35,077 bases of DNA. It comes from Prevotella sp. (GTDB lineage: Bacteria; Bacteroidota; Bacteroidia; Bacteroidales; Bacteroidaceae). The DNA lies in contig JALETQ010000007.1 of assembly GCA_022781445.1 (NCBI GenBank), positions 1 through 35,077 of the forward strand. Reading direction: 5' to 3'. Of this stretch, positions 9,365 through 17,206 are shown in pieces. Positions within the stretch are counted from its first letter, which is position 1. Every line of letters starts with the position of its first letter. Both the position numbers and the translations under genes were made by a program. The notes beneath the pieces were generated by a model. It saw only the letters and a list, made by a program, of their open reading frames with translations. It made no database searches and was not told the DNA's origin.

Positions 9365-9683
9365 TTTGAATTCCGGTTTGTGCGGCATCGTCACTCAAGA
9401 CGAAGATGTCTTCGTCGTCGGTTTTCATCATATAGCGTTCCCGGGCGATTTTGGTCATGGCACCCGGATAGCGGGACAGTTCGACCAGCTGTGCCGAATC
9501 GCGTGCATAGATGGCTTGATAGTGGCCGATTTCTTTCTTCAGGTCTTTGATGGTGTAGTAGTATTCGATGCGTTTTTTGAAGCTGTTCTCGTCAATGAAG
9601 CCCACCAATGCGATGCCCAACACGATGGTGATGAGGTATTTGAAACGTCCTATGACGGACAGTGTGCGTGATAGATGGTTCAT
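9348..9683 (-). CDS. FtsB/DivIC-type septum formation initiator
   Basis: This 111-aa protein has one N-terminal membrane segment (FKYLITIVLGIALVGFI, about 13-29) followed by a coiled coil (KKRIEYYYTIKDLKKEIGHYQ) and a short acidic tail (KTDDEDIFVL). This is the FtsB/DivIC architecture of the FtsQLB division complex, acting in the periplasm at the septum. The start at 9683 (MNHLSRTLS) is favoured because upstream in-frame sequence is low-quality and repeat-like. It is the first gene of the six-gene minus-strand operon. A -7 motif TATCTTTG at 9842-9835 is a candidate promoter, about 150 bp upstream. Confidence 0.87.
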   Translation of the reverse strand: MNHLSRTLSVIGRFKYLITIVLGIALVGFIDENSFKKRIEYYYTIKDLKKEIGHYQAIYARDSAQLVELSRYPGAMTKIARERYMMKTDDEDIFVLSDDAAQTGIQNETTN

Positions 9684-9834
9684 GCGTGAGCGTAATCGGT
9701 CCGTGACGATGGTTGGTTTGTTTCGGTCGAAGCATCGTTGATTTGCTTTTCTGCCGACCTTTGCGTTTGCAAGGCAGTTGCAAATCGAATACAATCAAGT
9801 TTGCTTGAATTGTTGAGATGCCGCATTGTTTCTG

Positions 9835-9842
9835 CAAAGATA
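9835..9842 (-). promoter_or_regulatory. Candidate -7 element of the divIC-pyrC-plsC operon
   Basis: TATCTTTG on the minus strand matches TAnnTTTG. No good TTTG lies 19-21 bp further upstream, so it is only a candidate. Confidence 0.4.
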
Positions 9843-9920
9843 ATGGTTTTCTCCGACATTCGTCGTTGTTTGTCGGTTTTCTTTGTCGGCACGTACGGAT
9901 TCTATGTTTTTCTTGTTCCA

Positions 9921-10124
9921 TTCAACCCGAATCGGCCATGAAAGCGTTTGATTCTACATTTCATGCCATTCGTGGCACTTCCCGTCCGATTTTGTCCGCT
10001 TGCCGGCATTTGATTGCCGGTTTGTTTTGCCGTAACCCGATACGCCTGTAACAAACCGACAATCAAATTGCTCGACAATCAAACGATACCGGTCCGAAAT
10101 CTGATAACCGATTGGGATTCAAAA
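9921..10124 (+). repeat. MITE-like intergenic repeat, copy B
   Basis: Bounded by an inverted copy of the family motif at 9921-9943 (TTCAACCCGAATCGGCCATG) and a direct copy at 10101-10124 (CTGATAACCGATTGGGATTC). The interior from about 9965 aligns with copy A at 4185. The exact 15-mer GAATCGGCCATGAAA recurs at 33446-33460. It is non-coding. Confidence 0.7.
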
Positions 10125-10337
10125 CTCATTCGATGGGTCTCGGGTGAAGAAAAACGGGATTTTGATTCTTGATAACCGAACGGCTTTCGGGAACCGACAT
10201 CTACACGAAAGAAGATGTTGGCGGTGCGGTCCGACAGCCGAATGCCCTGTCAAAGATCCGATTTTCACATACAAAACGGAGTGATTTGTCAAGTAATTGA
10301 TGATAAACGGATTAATGGCTTGTTGATGGTGGATTTT

Positions 10338-10425
10338 CAAAAGGGCAGGTTTTGATGGGTAAAAGGACAGGTCTTGTCAGACAAAAGGGCAACTTCTGGA
10401 GGATAAAAGGGCCGGTTTTATTTTG
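10338..10425 (+). repeat. 22-bp minisatellite, array 1 (4 units)
   Basis: Four consecutive units start at 10338, 10360, 10382 and 10404, an exact 22-bp period. Unit 1 begins CAAAAGGGCAGGTTTTG; the others keep AAAAGG and the T-rich second half. The units diverge from one another, so the period is conserved better than the sequence. The array lies between a left end motif at 10101 and an inverted motif at 10443-10466, so it may be internal to a 366-bp element. Confidence 0.85.
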
Positions 10426-10442
10426 GGATGTTCGAACGATGG

Positions 10443-10466
10443 CTTGACTCCCAATCGACAGTCAGA
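10443..10466 (-). repeat. Inverted end motif after minisatellite 1
   Basis: On the minus strand this reads TCTGACTGTCGATTGGGAG, matching about 17 of 24 positions of the motif at 10101-10124. The pair brackets array 1 in inverted orientation, as terminal repeats would. Confidence 0.5.
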
Positions 10467-10562
10467 GTCCGATAAGGAATAAAATATCTTATAGGAATTA
10501 AAAATAAAAAGAGCGATAAGCAGAAAAAACAATTAAAATACTCAGATATTTAAGGAGAATGC

Positions 10563-10593
10563 TTGTTTTGTTTTATATAATTTACTATATTTG
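10563..10593 (+). promoter_or_regulatory. Promoter of the first LRR gene
   Basis: TTG at 10563-10565 is followed by 20 bp and then TATATTTG at 10586-10593, the Bacteroidetes sigma-factor form. The predicted transcript has a leader of about 190 nt before the ATG at 10793. Confidence 0.65.
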
Positions 10594-10792
10594 CCATAAT
10601 AAAAATAAAATCTCCGTCTTTTCAACCATAAATATATATAGCCCAAATGTAAGCACCCAAAATCGAAATACAAGAACGTCGTCGATGGCGATAACGGGAA
10701 CTCTCCCGTCGACCGACTTCGCATCAAGCAGTTCCTCATCACTTACCACCCCTTTCGGACAAAGAAAGCGGGTCAAAAAACCATCAATCAAC

Positions 10793-11914
10793 ATGAAAAA
10801 ACATGTACTCGGATTGGCATTGGTTGCCCTGATGCCATTTTGTGCAGCACAGACAAATGCACAACAGTTGACCATCAAAACACAGAAAGCTACAGGCGAC
10901 AAATTGGAAATCAGGCTCAAAGCCAATGGAGATGTCACCGTTAAAGGTGCCAAAGGAACATTTGTCAACGGAGAGAAATGCAGCTTCAAATTGGAAGGTC
11001 AGGAAGTTACTTTCGAAGGCGACATCACTTTCGTCAGTTGTAACGAGAACGAGCTGACTGCCATCGATGTCACCACGCTGCCCAACCTGACGCAACTGAC
11101 CTGCTACAACAACAATCTCACCACGCTCGACGTGAGCAAAAATCCGGAATTGGCGAATCTTCAGTTTCCGCAAAATTCGGTGAAGACCATCGATGTGAGC
11201 AAGAACACCAAACTCAAGAAACTGTTTTGCGGAACCAACGTCATTGAATCACTCGACGTGACTGCCAACAAGGAATTGCAGGAACTGTGGTGTCAAAACA
11301 ACAGAATCACCACGCTGGATGTGAAAAACAACACGAAACTCACCTATCTGGCTTGTAACTACAATCCCATTGCCTCCCTCGACGTATCGACACTTGTCAA
11401 TTTGTCGACGCTTTATTGCTATGGCATGAAGCTGGATGTCCTCGACGTGACCCGAAACACCAAACTGGTTTCACTCTGGTGCAACTCCAACAACCTCAAA
11501 AAGCTCGATATCAGTCAAAATAAGATGCTCGAAGATGTCAGCATCGACCAAAACATGATCCGCGACAACGAGATGACCGCCATCGTGGAGGCTCTGCCCG
11601 ATCTGAGCGAAGCTGAATATCCCGGCTTCTTCTACGTATATAATGAGGAAAAAGAAAACGGCAATGTGTGTACCACCGAGCAAGTGAAAACGGCAAAAGC
11701 CAAAAACTGGGGCGTGAAATGGTACAACCCGTCATCGGCAGACTGGGAGGAATATTCCGGAAGCGAGCCCACATCGATTGCCGGCAACTGTCTGACAGCG
11801 CAACTGGGCACTGCCGTCATTTACGACATCCAAGGCAACCGTCTGAATGACACTCGCCACGGACTGAACATCATCCGCCGCTCTGACGGTAAAACTGTCA
11901 AGGTCATGAAATGA
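10793..11914 (+). CDS. Secreted leucine-rich-repeat protein (8 x 21 aa)
   Basis: A 373-aa protein. The start at 10793 gives a signal peptide (MKKHVLGLALVALMPFCAAQTNAQ); the longer upstream open frame contains the promoter and is not protein-like. After a beta-rich head (about 26-87) come eight repeats of exactly 21 residues (88-255; DNA 11054-11557) of the type L-x-x-LDVSKNTKL-x-x-L-x-C-x-x-N-x. A linker carries GNVCTTEQVK and DWEEYSGSEPTSI. The C-terminus (VIYDIQGNRLNDTRHGLNII) resembles the terminal motif common on secreted Prevotella proteins. A homologue with 10 repeats lies at 25151-26401. Exported; ligand unknown. Confidence 0.88.
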   Translation: MKKHVLGLALVALMPFCAAQTNAQQLTIKTQKATGDKLEIRLKANGDVTVKGAKGTFVNGEKCSFKLEGQEVTFEGDITFVSCNENELTAIDVTTLPNLTQLTCYNNNLTTLDVSKNPELANLQFPQNSVKTIDVSKNTKLKKLFCGTNVIESLDVTANKELQELWCQNNRITTLDVKNNTKLTYLACNYNPIASLDVSTLVNLSTLYCYGMKLDVLDVTRNTKLVSLWCNSNNLKKLDISQNKMLEDVSIDQNMIRDNEMTAIVEALPDLSEAEYPGFFYVYNEEKENGNVCTTEQVKTAKAKNWGVKWYNPSSADWEEYSGSEPTSIAGNCLTAQLGTAVIYDIQGNRLNDTRHGLNIIRRSDGKTVKVMK

Positions 11915-11940
11915 TCTTCGGCGGGTCATGGATCTTCATG

Positions 11941-12133
11941 CCAAATCGGTCATAAGAGTCAGGGTCGGTTTTGTATGATAGTCGAGCAAAGTTACGGTTC
12001 GGTATATTGCAGGTATAACAGGCTGCGACAGGGAAAACCGGCAACCAAGATGTCGGCAAACGAACGATGTCTGCTCGGAAAGTACTATCAGTAACATGAA
12101 ACATAGGACAAAACTCTCTTATGACCGATTTGG
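11941..12133. mobile_element. MITE-like element with perfect 18-bp inverted ends
   Basis: CCAAATCGGTCATAAGAG at 11941-11958 is the exact reverse complement of 12116-12133, with 157 bp between. Read on the minus strand, the interior aligns with copies A and B (CCTG, ACCGA, TTGCTCGAC, ATCA, AACCGA, in the same order). No open frame is credible, so it would be a non-autonomous element. It begins 27 bp after the LRR stop codon. Confidence 0.7.
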
Positions 12134-12353
12134 ATTATCGGCAGGAAAAATCGGTTTTATGGCCGGTATAGGTATATGAAACGAATGAGCCGACTACCAA
12201 ATCTACCACCGCGTGCTATCGAATACACGGTTACCGGTTACAAATATGCCACCTAAAAGCGAAAAAGCAGGAGAACAAATCAACAAGATCGACAGCAATC
12301 ATCTCTTCAACCCCAAACAAGCGACTTGGAAACATGCCGAAACAAATAGGCAT

Positions 12354-12378
12354 AAAAAAAAGGACTCCGCTGAGTCCC
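12354..12378 (-). terminator. Rho-independent terminator of the cyuA-dsbD operon
   Basis: On the minus strand GGACTC-AGCG-GAGTCC is followed by eight T. It lies 135 bp beyond the dsbD stop, and the 12-bp hairpin at 12414-12449 falls in between. Confidence 0.85.
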
Positions 12379-12413
12379 AATCTTCTTTAACCTTAAATCT
12401 AATACTATGAAAA

Positions 12414-12449
12414 ACACGATGCAAAGATAAATAATCATTTGCATCGTGT
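12414..12449. repeat. Perfect 12-bp inverted repeat downstream of dsbD
   Basis: ACACGATGCAAA (12414-12425) and TTTGCATCGTGT (12438-12449) pair perfectly around a 12-nt AT-rich loop. On the plus strand the left arm lies inside a tiny frame, ATG at 12407 to TAA at 12428 (MKNTMQR), preceded by TTAACCTTAAATCTAATACT, which looks like a Bacteroidetes leader. Meaning unknown. Confidence 0.6.
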
Positions 12450-12512
12450 AAAGTTTTCAGCCAAGAAATATGTTCTTGTCTTTCTTTTCTTGACTTATGT
12501 CAAGTAGACATG

Positions 12513-14528
12513 TCATTTCTTACGATAATTGTCCAATCCTTCATTGAGGAAGTCCATATAAGCAGGCACGTCTTCTTTGTAGCTGAACGACTTGCCGAGG
12601 GGATTTCCTTCGTTGTCGAGTGTCACATAGAGTGGCTGGGTGAGCTGTCCGAACTTCATTTCCTCAAGGTAGCTCCACTTATCACCAATGGTACGCAAGG
12701 TGCGAGTCTTACCATTATAAGTCACTTCGACAGGTTTGTCGAGCGGTCGCTTGTCGTCCACATAGAGAGAAATGAGTACATAATCTTTCGTCAGACGGTC
12801 GGCTACAGACGGATCGGTCCACACGGCAGCTTCCATCTTGCGACAATTGACACATCCGTGGCCGGTGAAGTCCACCAATACAGGCTTGCCTTGTGCGGCA
12901 GCCGCAGCCATACCTTCATCATAATCGAGATATTTGGCATGCACTTCCTTGTTGTTGATGTTGAAATCTTGTGTCATGATGGGCGGTGCAAAGGCACTGA
13001 CAGCCTTACACGGAGCCCCCCAAAGACCGGGAATCATATAGATGGAGAAAGCCAAAGACACCAATCCCATCATGATGCAGAGTACGGGCATGGGCTTCAG
13101 GTCGTCACCGTCGCTTTGGAATTTGAGCTTACCGATGAGGTAAAGGCCGAGCAAGCCGAAGATGACAATCCATAAACTCAAGAATACTTCACGGTCGAGC
13201 AAACGCCATCCGTAAGCCAAGTCGGCAACAGAGAAGAACTTCAAGGCAAATGCAAGTTCGATGAAACCAAGGACAATCTTGATAGTATTCATCCAGCTTC
13301 CTGACTTCGGGGCTTGCTTCAGCCATGCGGGGAAGAGGGCAAAGAGGGTGAAAGGCAAGGCCAAAGCGATGGCAAAACCAAACATTCCGAATGCCGGACC
13401 GAGCCAGTTGCCCGAGGTGGATGCCTGAACGAGCAGCAATCCGACGATGGGAGCCGTACAGGAGAAAGACACCAATGCCAAAGTGAATGCCATTAGGAAT
13501 ATGGACAGCAAGCCGCTCGTGTTGGTTGCTTTCGAATCGACCTTGTTTGCCCACGAAGAAGGCAGGCGAAGTTCAAACCATCCGAAGAAAGACAGGGCGA
13601 AAACGACCAGCAGAAGGAAGAAGAGAATGTTGAAAACAGCATTCGTTGCAAGGTTGTTCAAAGTGTCGGCACCGAAGATTGCCGTGATCAACACGCCGAG
13701 CGTGAGGTAAATGACGACAATGGAAATACCGTAGGTGATGGCATCCTTGATACCTTTCTTCTTGTCTTTGGAGCGTTTGAGGAAGAAACTTACCGTCATG
13801 GGAATGATAGGCCACACGCAAGGAGTGAACAAGGCGAGGAGTCCGCCGAGGAATCCCATAATAAAGATGTAAAGCCATGAATGGTTGGCTTCCTTACCTC
13901 CATCAAGTTGCTGTTGCACTTGTATGACCGGTTTCCACCAGTCGCCTTTGATGTCACCGATTGAAACGGGCGCAGCGGCTGCCGAATCGGTCTTGGCAAC
14001 AGTATCGGTTACGGGAAGAGCCGGTATGGAATCGACATTCTCTTCCTTGGCTTCGGGTGCATCTTCCGGACCTTTGCCGTTGTAATTGAATTCCACTTGG
14101 GTGGGAGGCATACAGTTTTCGTCGTTGCAGGCACCAAATTCCAAGAAGCCTTTGATGCGGTATGTCTTACCTGTAATCTTGTATTTCTGTACGAAAGCCA
14201 CCTGATGTTCGAAGTAACGGAGCTTCATCTCAAATACCTTATCGAACTCGGAGATTTCCTTTCCTCGGGCAATGAGTTTGCCAACGGGCTTGGCACCTTC
14301 GGCTTTTTCGGTTGTCAGACGGGCAGACGTGGGGCCTCCGTCGGGCAGTCCCATCGAATAGACGTGCCATCCGTTGTCGATTTTACCGGTGAAGACGACT
14401 TCCACCTCATCGGGGGCTGTTTGTTTTTGTTGCACACTGAAGCGAACGGGCATTCCACCCTGTGCCATCACAGATGTGTTGAGCAAAAGAAGAAATAGTG
14501 ATAGCCACGTAAGTTTGATTTTGTTCAT
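12513..14528 (-). CDS. dsbD: DsbD-type thiol:disulfide interchange protein
   Basis: DsbD/DipZ family (671 aa) moves electrons from cytosolic thioredoxin across the inner membrane to periplasmic thiol proteins. Signal peptide 1-22 (ending VMAQ). The N-terminal alpha-like domain carries a Cys pair in FGACNDENCMPP (134/139). About eight transmembrane segments (218-505) hold the membrane cysteines in LFTPCVWPIIPM (237) and SFSCTAPIVG (357). The C-terminal thioredoxin-like domain has DFTGHGCVNCRKME (559/562). All three cysteine pairs are present, so it should be functional. It starts 18 bp after the cysteine desulfidase-like gene, suggesting one transcript. Confidence 0.93.
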   Translation of the reverse strand: MNKIKLTWLSLFLLLLNTSVMAQGGMPVRFSVQQKQTAPDEVEVVFTGKIDNGWHVYSMGLPDGGPTSARLTTEKAEGAKPVGKLIARGKEISEFDKVFEMKLRYFEHQVAFVQKYKITGKTYRIKGFLEFGACNDENCMPPTQVEFNYNGKGPEDAPEAKEENVDSIPALPVTDTVAKTDSAAAAPVSIGDIKGDWWKPVIQVQQQLDGGKEANHSWLYIFIMGFLGGLLALFTPCVWPIIPMTVSFFLKRSKDKKKGIKDAITYGISIVVIYLTLGVLITAIFGADTLNNLATNAVFNILFFLLLVVFALSFFGWFELRLPSSWANKVDSKATNTSGLLSIFLMAFTLALVSFSCTAPIVGLLLVQASTSGNWLGPAFGMFGFAIALALPFTLFALFPAWLKQAPKSGSWMNTIKIVLGFIELAFALKFFSVADLAYGWRLLDREVFLSLWIVIFGLLGLYLIGKLKFQSDGDDLKPMPVLCIMMGLVSLAFSIYMIPGLWGAPCKAVSAFAPPIMTQDFNINNKEVHAKYLDYDEGMAAAAAQGKPVLVDFTGHGCVNCRKMEAAVWTDPSVADRLTKDYVLISLYVDDKRPLDKPVEVTYNGKTRTLRTIGDKWSYLEEMKFGQLTQPLYVTLDNEGNPLGKSFSYKEDVPAYMDFLNEGLDNYRKK

Positions 14529-14546
14529 AGATGTATGGTTCGTTTA

Positions 14547-15854
14547 TTATTTTGTTTTGTCAGTCATGATTTCCAATACTCTGCGGTCGGTTTCGTTCAT
14601 TCCGTCCTTGCCGATGGTGGTCAGGTTACGTATACACCGGTCGACATCATCGTCAATGATGCCTTCCACCGATGTGACATATCGTTGTTGCATTGCCATC
14701 ATGGCACTCATCACGCCGGTACCGACGCCGGTCGATATTTTGAAGGCGCAGCTGGGTTTGGCTCCGTCGCATATCATTCCAGTGAGGTTGGCGACCATGT
14801 TCTTCACGGTATAGGTGACTTGGTCGTAGTTTCCTCCCATGAGATAAGTGATTCCGACGCTGCTTCCCGTGCCGGCAACGACACATCCGCAGAGTGCAGA
14901 GAGAGGCCCCAGACTCTGTTTGATGTAGATGGCGGTGAGATTACTGAGTATAAGGGCTCGTATGAGTTCCTCCTCGGAGTTGTTGTTTTCGGCAGCAAAG
15001 ACCACAACGGGCATGGTTGCGCAGATGCCCTGGTTACCACTTCCGCTGTTGCTCATCACGGGAAGCATGGCACCTGCCATCCTTGCATCGCAGGCAGCAC
15101 CGGTCTTGGAAATGACCTTCGCCATGATGCCATCGCCCATCACGCCTCTTCCGATGGCAGAAGAAACGGTTTTGCCGATGCGATGTCCGAAGTTGCCTTT
15201 CAATCCTTCTTCCGAAACGGCTTCATTGAGCCGTTTGGCTTCGAGGATAAAGTCCAGTTCTTCAACGGGACTTGTGGTGGCAAAGTCGTACACCTTGCGC
15301 ATGGTGAGCTGTAATGCGTTTTCGGATGCAGCCGTTTCGGCTTTCAGCCGGGTATTGTCGAGGAGCACTTCTTGGTCACGACGCAGATAAATAAAGTTGG
15401 TGTGCGTGGTTCTGATGACAGCTTCCGACTCGTGATTATCGGCATAGCAGCATACTTTGATGTACAATTTGTCGGGGTCTTCCTTTTCGTATGCAATGTG
15501 AATGCGGTCTTCGGCGATATATTCCTTGCCACGTTCCACCGCCTCGGGCGTACATTCCCTCAACACTTCGAGCATGTATTCGGATTTTCCGATGATAGCC
15601 CCCAAGGCGATTGCGATGGGAAGACCGATCATACCGGTTCCGGGGATGCCCACTCCCATGGCGTTTTTAAGAATGTTTCCGCTCAAGCTCAAGTCTATTC
15701 TCTCCGGGCGTTTTCCTAAAATTTCTGCAGCCTTGGCCACACATAGGGCAACTGCCATTGGCTCGGTACAACCGATAGCCGGGACAACCTGCCGATGAAT
15801 GAGGTCGATGATGGCTTCTCTTTCTTTTGAAGGCAACATAATTTGTTTAGTCAT
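14547..15854 (-). CDS. L-cysteine desulfidase / UPF0597 (CyuA-YhaM) family
   Basis: A 435-aa member of the serine dehydratase alpha-like UPF0597 family. Characterised relatives use a [4Fe-4S] cluster to break L-cysteine into pyruvate, ammonia and sulfide. Family marks: VPAIGCTEPMAVAL (Cys29), a GTGMIGLPIAIALGA segment, SNSGSGNQGICATMPV (Cys278) and LCGCVVAGTGSS (Cys322, Cys324), giving cysteines for a cluster. Length is typical. It is first in an operon with dsbD, 18 bp apart. A -7 element TACTTTTG lies at 15881-15874. Substrate is inferred from the family; L-serine or other amino acids remain possible. Confidence 0.85.
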   Translation of the reverse strand: MTKQIMLPSKEREAIIDLIHRQVVPAIGCTEPMAVALCVAKAAEILGKRPERIDLSLSGNILKNAMGVGIPGTGMIGLPIAIALGAIIGKSEYMLEVLRECTPEAVERGKEYIAEDRIHIAYEKEDPDKLYIKVCCYADNHESEAVIRTTHTNFIYLRRDQEVLLDNTRLKAETAASENALQLTMRKVYDFATTSPVEELDFILEAKRLNEAVSEEGLKGNFGHRIGKTVSSAIGRGVMGDGIMAKVISKTGAACDARMAGAMLPVMSNSGSGNQGICATMPVVVFAAENNNSEEELIRALILSNLTAIYIKQSLGPLSALCGCVVAGTGSSVGITYLMGGNYDQVTYTVKNMVANLTGMICDGAKPSCAFKISTGVGTGVMSAMMAMQQRYVTSVEGIIDDDVDRCIRNLTTIGKDGMNETDRRVLEIMTDKTK

Positions 15855-15873
15855 TAGATTTGGATTTATCGTG

Positions 15874-15881
15874 CAAAAGTA
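15874..15881 (-). promoter_or_regulatory. Candidate -7 element of the desulfidase-dsbD operon
   Basis: TACTTTTG on the minus strand, about 20 bp before the start codon. The matching -33 element is poor, so support is moderate. It is divergent from the greA promoter 40 bp away. Confidence 0.5.
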
Positions 15882-15921
15882 AAAAATAAATATCGAAAAT
15901 AATGAGTTTTGACCTTAAAAA

Positions 15922-15953
15922 ATTGTATGTTCGGAAAAGAATGGTTATCTTTG
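15922..15953 (+). promoter_or_regulatory. Promoter of greA
   Basis: ATTG (15922-15925), a 20-bp spacer, then TATCTTTG (15946-15953). This is a close match to the Bacteroidetes consensus; the leader before greA is about 115 nt. Confidence 0.75.
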
Positions 15954-16076
15954 CAAAACTTTAATACTAAAAATAAAGCAGAAAACAATCATAGGGATTC
16001 CGGCACCTGCAACGATGTCGGGGTTCTTTCTTTTTTGCATCTTACACAAAATAAGAATCATCAAAAACGAAACATT

Positions 16077-16541
16077 ATGGCATATATGTCACAAGAAGGC
16101 TACGATAACCTCTTAGCCGAACTTCAACAATTAGAATCTGTGGAGCGGCCGAAGGTGACCGCTGCCATAGCCGAAGCAAGAGATAAAGGCGATTTGAGCG
16201 AGAACTCCGAGTATGAAGCCGCCCGTGAAGCCCAAGCGCACTTGGAAGACAAAATCAACCGGATGAAGCTCACCATCGCCGAAGCAAAAATCGTGGACAC
16301 ATCGCGCCTCAGTACCGAGATGGTACAGATCATGTCGAAGGTAGAAATGACCAATCTGAAGACACAAGGCAAGATGAGCTACACCATTGTGAGCGAAAAC
16401 GAAGCCAACCTCCGTGAAGGAAAGATTTCCATCAAGACCCCTATCGCGCAGGGATTGCTCAACAAAAAGGTGGGCGACGAAGTGGAAATCAAGATTCCCG
16501 CCGGTGTCCTTCATTTGCGCATCGACAAGATTTCGCTCTGA
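16077..16541 (+). CDS. greA: Transcription elongation factor GreA
   Basis: GreA (154 aa) rescues backtracked RNA polymerase by stimulating transcript cleavage. The start at 16077 (MAYMSQEGYDNLLAELQQLE) gives the usual length; the frame is open upstream but that part covers the promoter. The coiled-coil tip carries the acidic pair expected for Mg2+ handling (ARDKGDLSENSEYEAARE), and the C-terminal FKBP-like domain contains EANLREGKISIKTPIAQGLLNKKVGD. It is 88 bp upstream of the HIT gene on the same strand. Confidence 0.96.
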   Translation: MAYMSQEGYDNLLAELQQLESVERPKVTAAIAEARDKGDLSENSEYEAAREAQAHLEDKINRMKLTIAEAKIVDTSRLSTEMVQIMSKVEMTNLKTQGKMSYTIVSENEANLREGKISIKTPIAQGLLNKKVGDEVEIKIPAGVLHLRIDKISL

Positions 16542-16629
16542 CAAGACATTTCATCGCCCCCTGATGCAGCCACGATCCATCTCACCGGCTGCCCAATCTT
16601 TACATCAAACTGTACAAACCATTACTACC

Positions 16630-17028
16630 ATGAGCATTTTTTCCAAGATCGCCACAGGCGAAATACCCAGCTACAAGTGTGCGGAAAGCGACAAATTTTA
16701 TGCCTTTCTCGACATCAACCCCGTTGCCAAAGGTCATACATTGGTCATTCCGCGACGTGAAGTGGACTATATTTTCGACATGGAAGACGACGAAATCGGC
16801 GAGTTTCAAATCTTTGCCAAGAAGGTTGCCACCGCTCTTAAACGTGCCGTTCCGTGCATCAAGGTAGGTCAAGCCGTACTCGGTCTTGAGGTTCCCCACG
16901 CCCATATCCACCTCATCCCGATGCAATCGGAGCGCGACATGAGATTTTCAAACCCGAAGCTGTCGCTGCCCGAAGACGAAATGAAGCAGTTGGCCGACAA
17001 GATCTATCAGGAATTCACCCGCCTCTGA
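16630..17028 (+). CDS. HIT family nucleotide-binding hydrolase
   Basis: A 132-aa histidine-triad protein, a class that hydrolyses phosphoramidates or dinucleotides such as adenosine 5'-monophosphoramidate. The start at 16630 (MSIFSKIATGEIPSYK) matches the classical HIT N-terminus (IFxKIxxGEIP). The catalytic triad motif is VPHAHIHLIP. Residues after 100 (RDMRFSNPKLSLPEDEM) are typical of Bacteroidetes members. It follows greA by 88 bp, possibly co-transcribed, with a hairpin at 17132-17174 behind it. The natural substrate cannot be told from sequence. Confidence 0.93.
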   Translation: MSIFSKIATGEIPSYKCAESDKFYAFLDINPVAKGHTLVIPRREVDYIFDMEDDEIGEFQIFAKKVATALKRAVPCIKVGQAVLGLEVPHAHIHLIPMQSERDMRFSNPKLSLPEDEMKQLADKIYQEFTRL

Positions 17029-17131
17029 ACCTTCGTCCGGATCCGGCCCTTATCGTTTTACACCCAAATTCCCTACCATTCTCCTTTCTTGACACCCGCA
17101 AGTTGAGGAAGAAGGATGGTTTGTCACCCAC

Positions 17132-17174
17132 TGCCCGTGCAACCGTTTTCGGTTCACGGTTGCCTTTTCGGGCA
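17132..17174 (+). terminator. Nested hairpin, probable terminator after the HIT gene
   Basis: Outer arms TGCCCG/CGGGCA enclose a perfect inner stem GCAACCGT/ACGGTTGC (17139-17163) followed by CTTTTC. The short T-run makes termination plausible but not certain. Confidence 0.55.
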
Positions 17175-17206
17175 TTTCTTCACCATTCTTCAACGCTCCG
17201 ATCCTC

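Noticed and set aside
10338..10425. Possible CRISPR array
   Set aside because: The 22-bp units are contiguous and diverged, with no unique spacers between identical repeats and no cas genes nearby.
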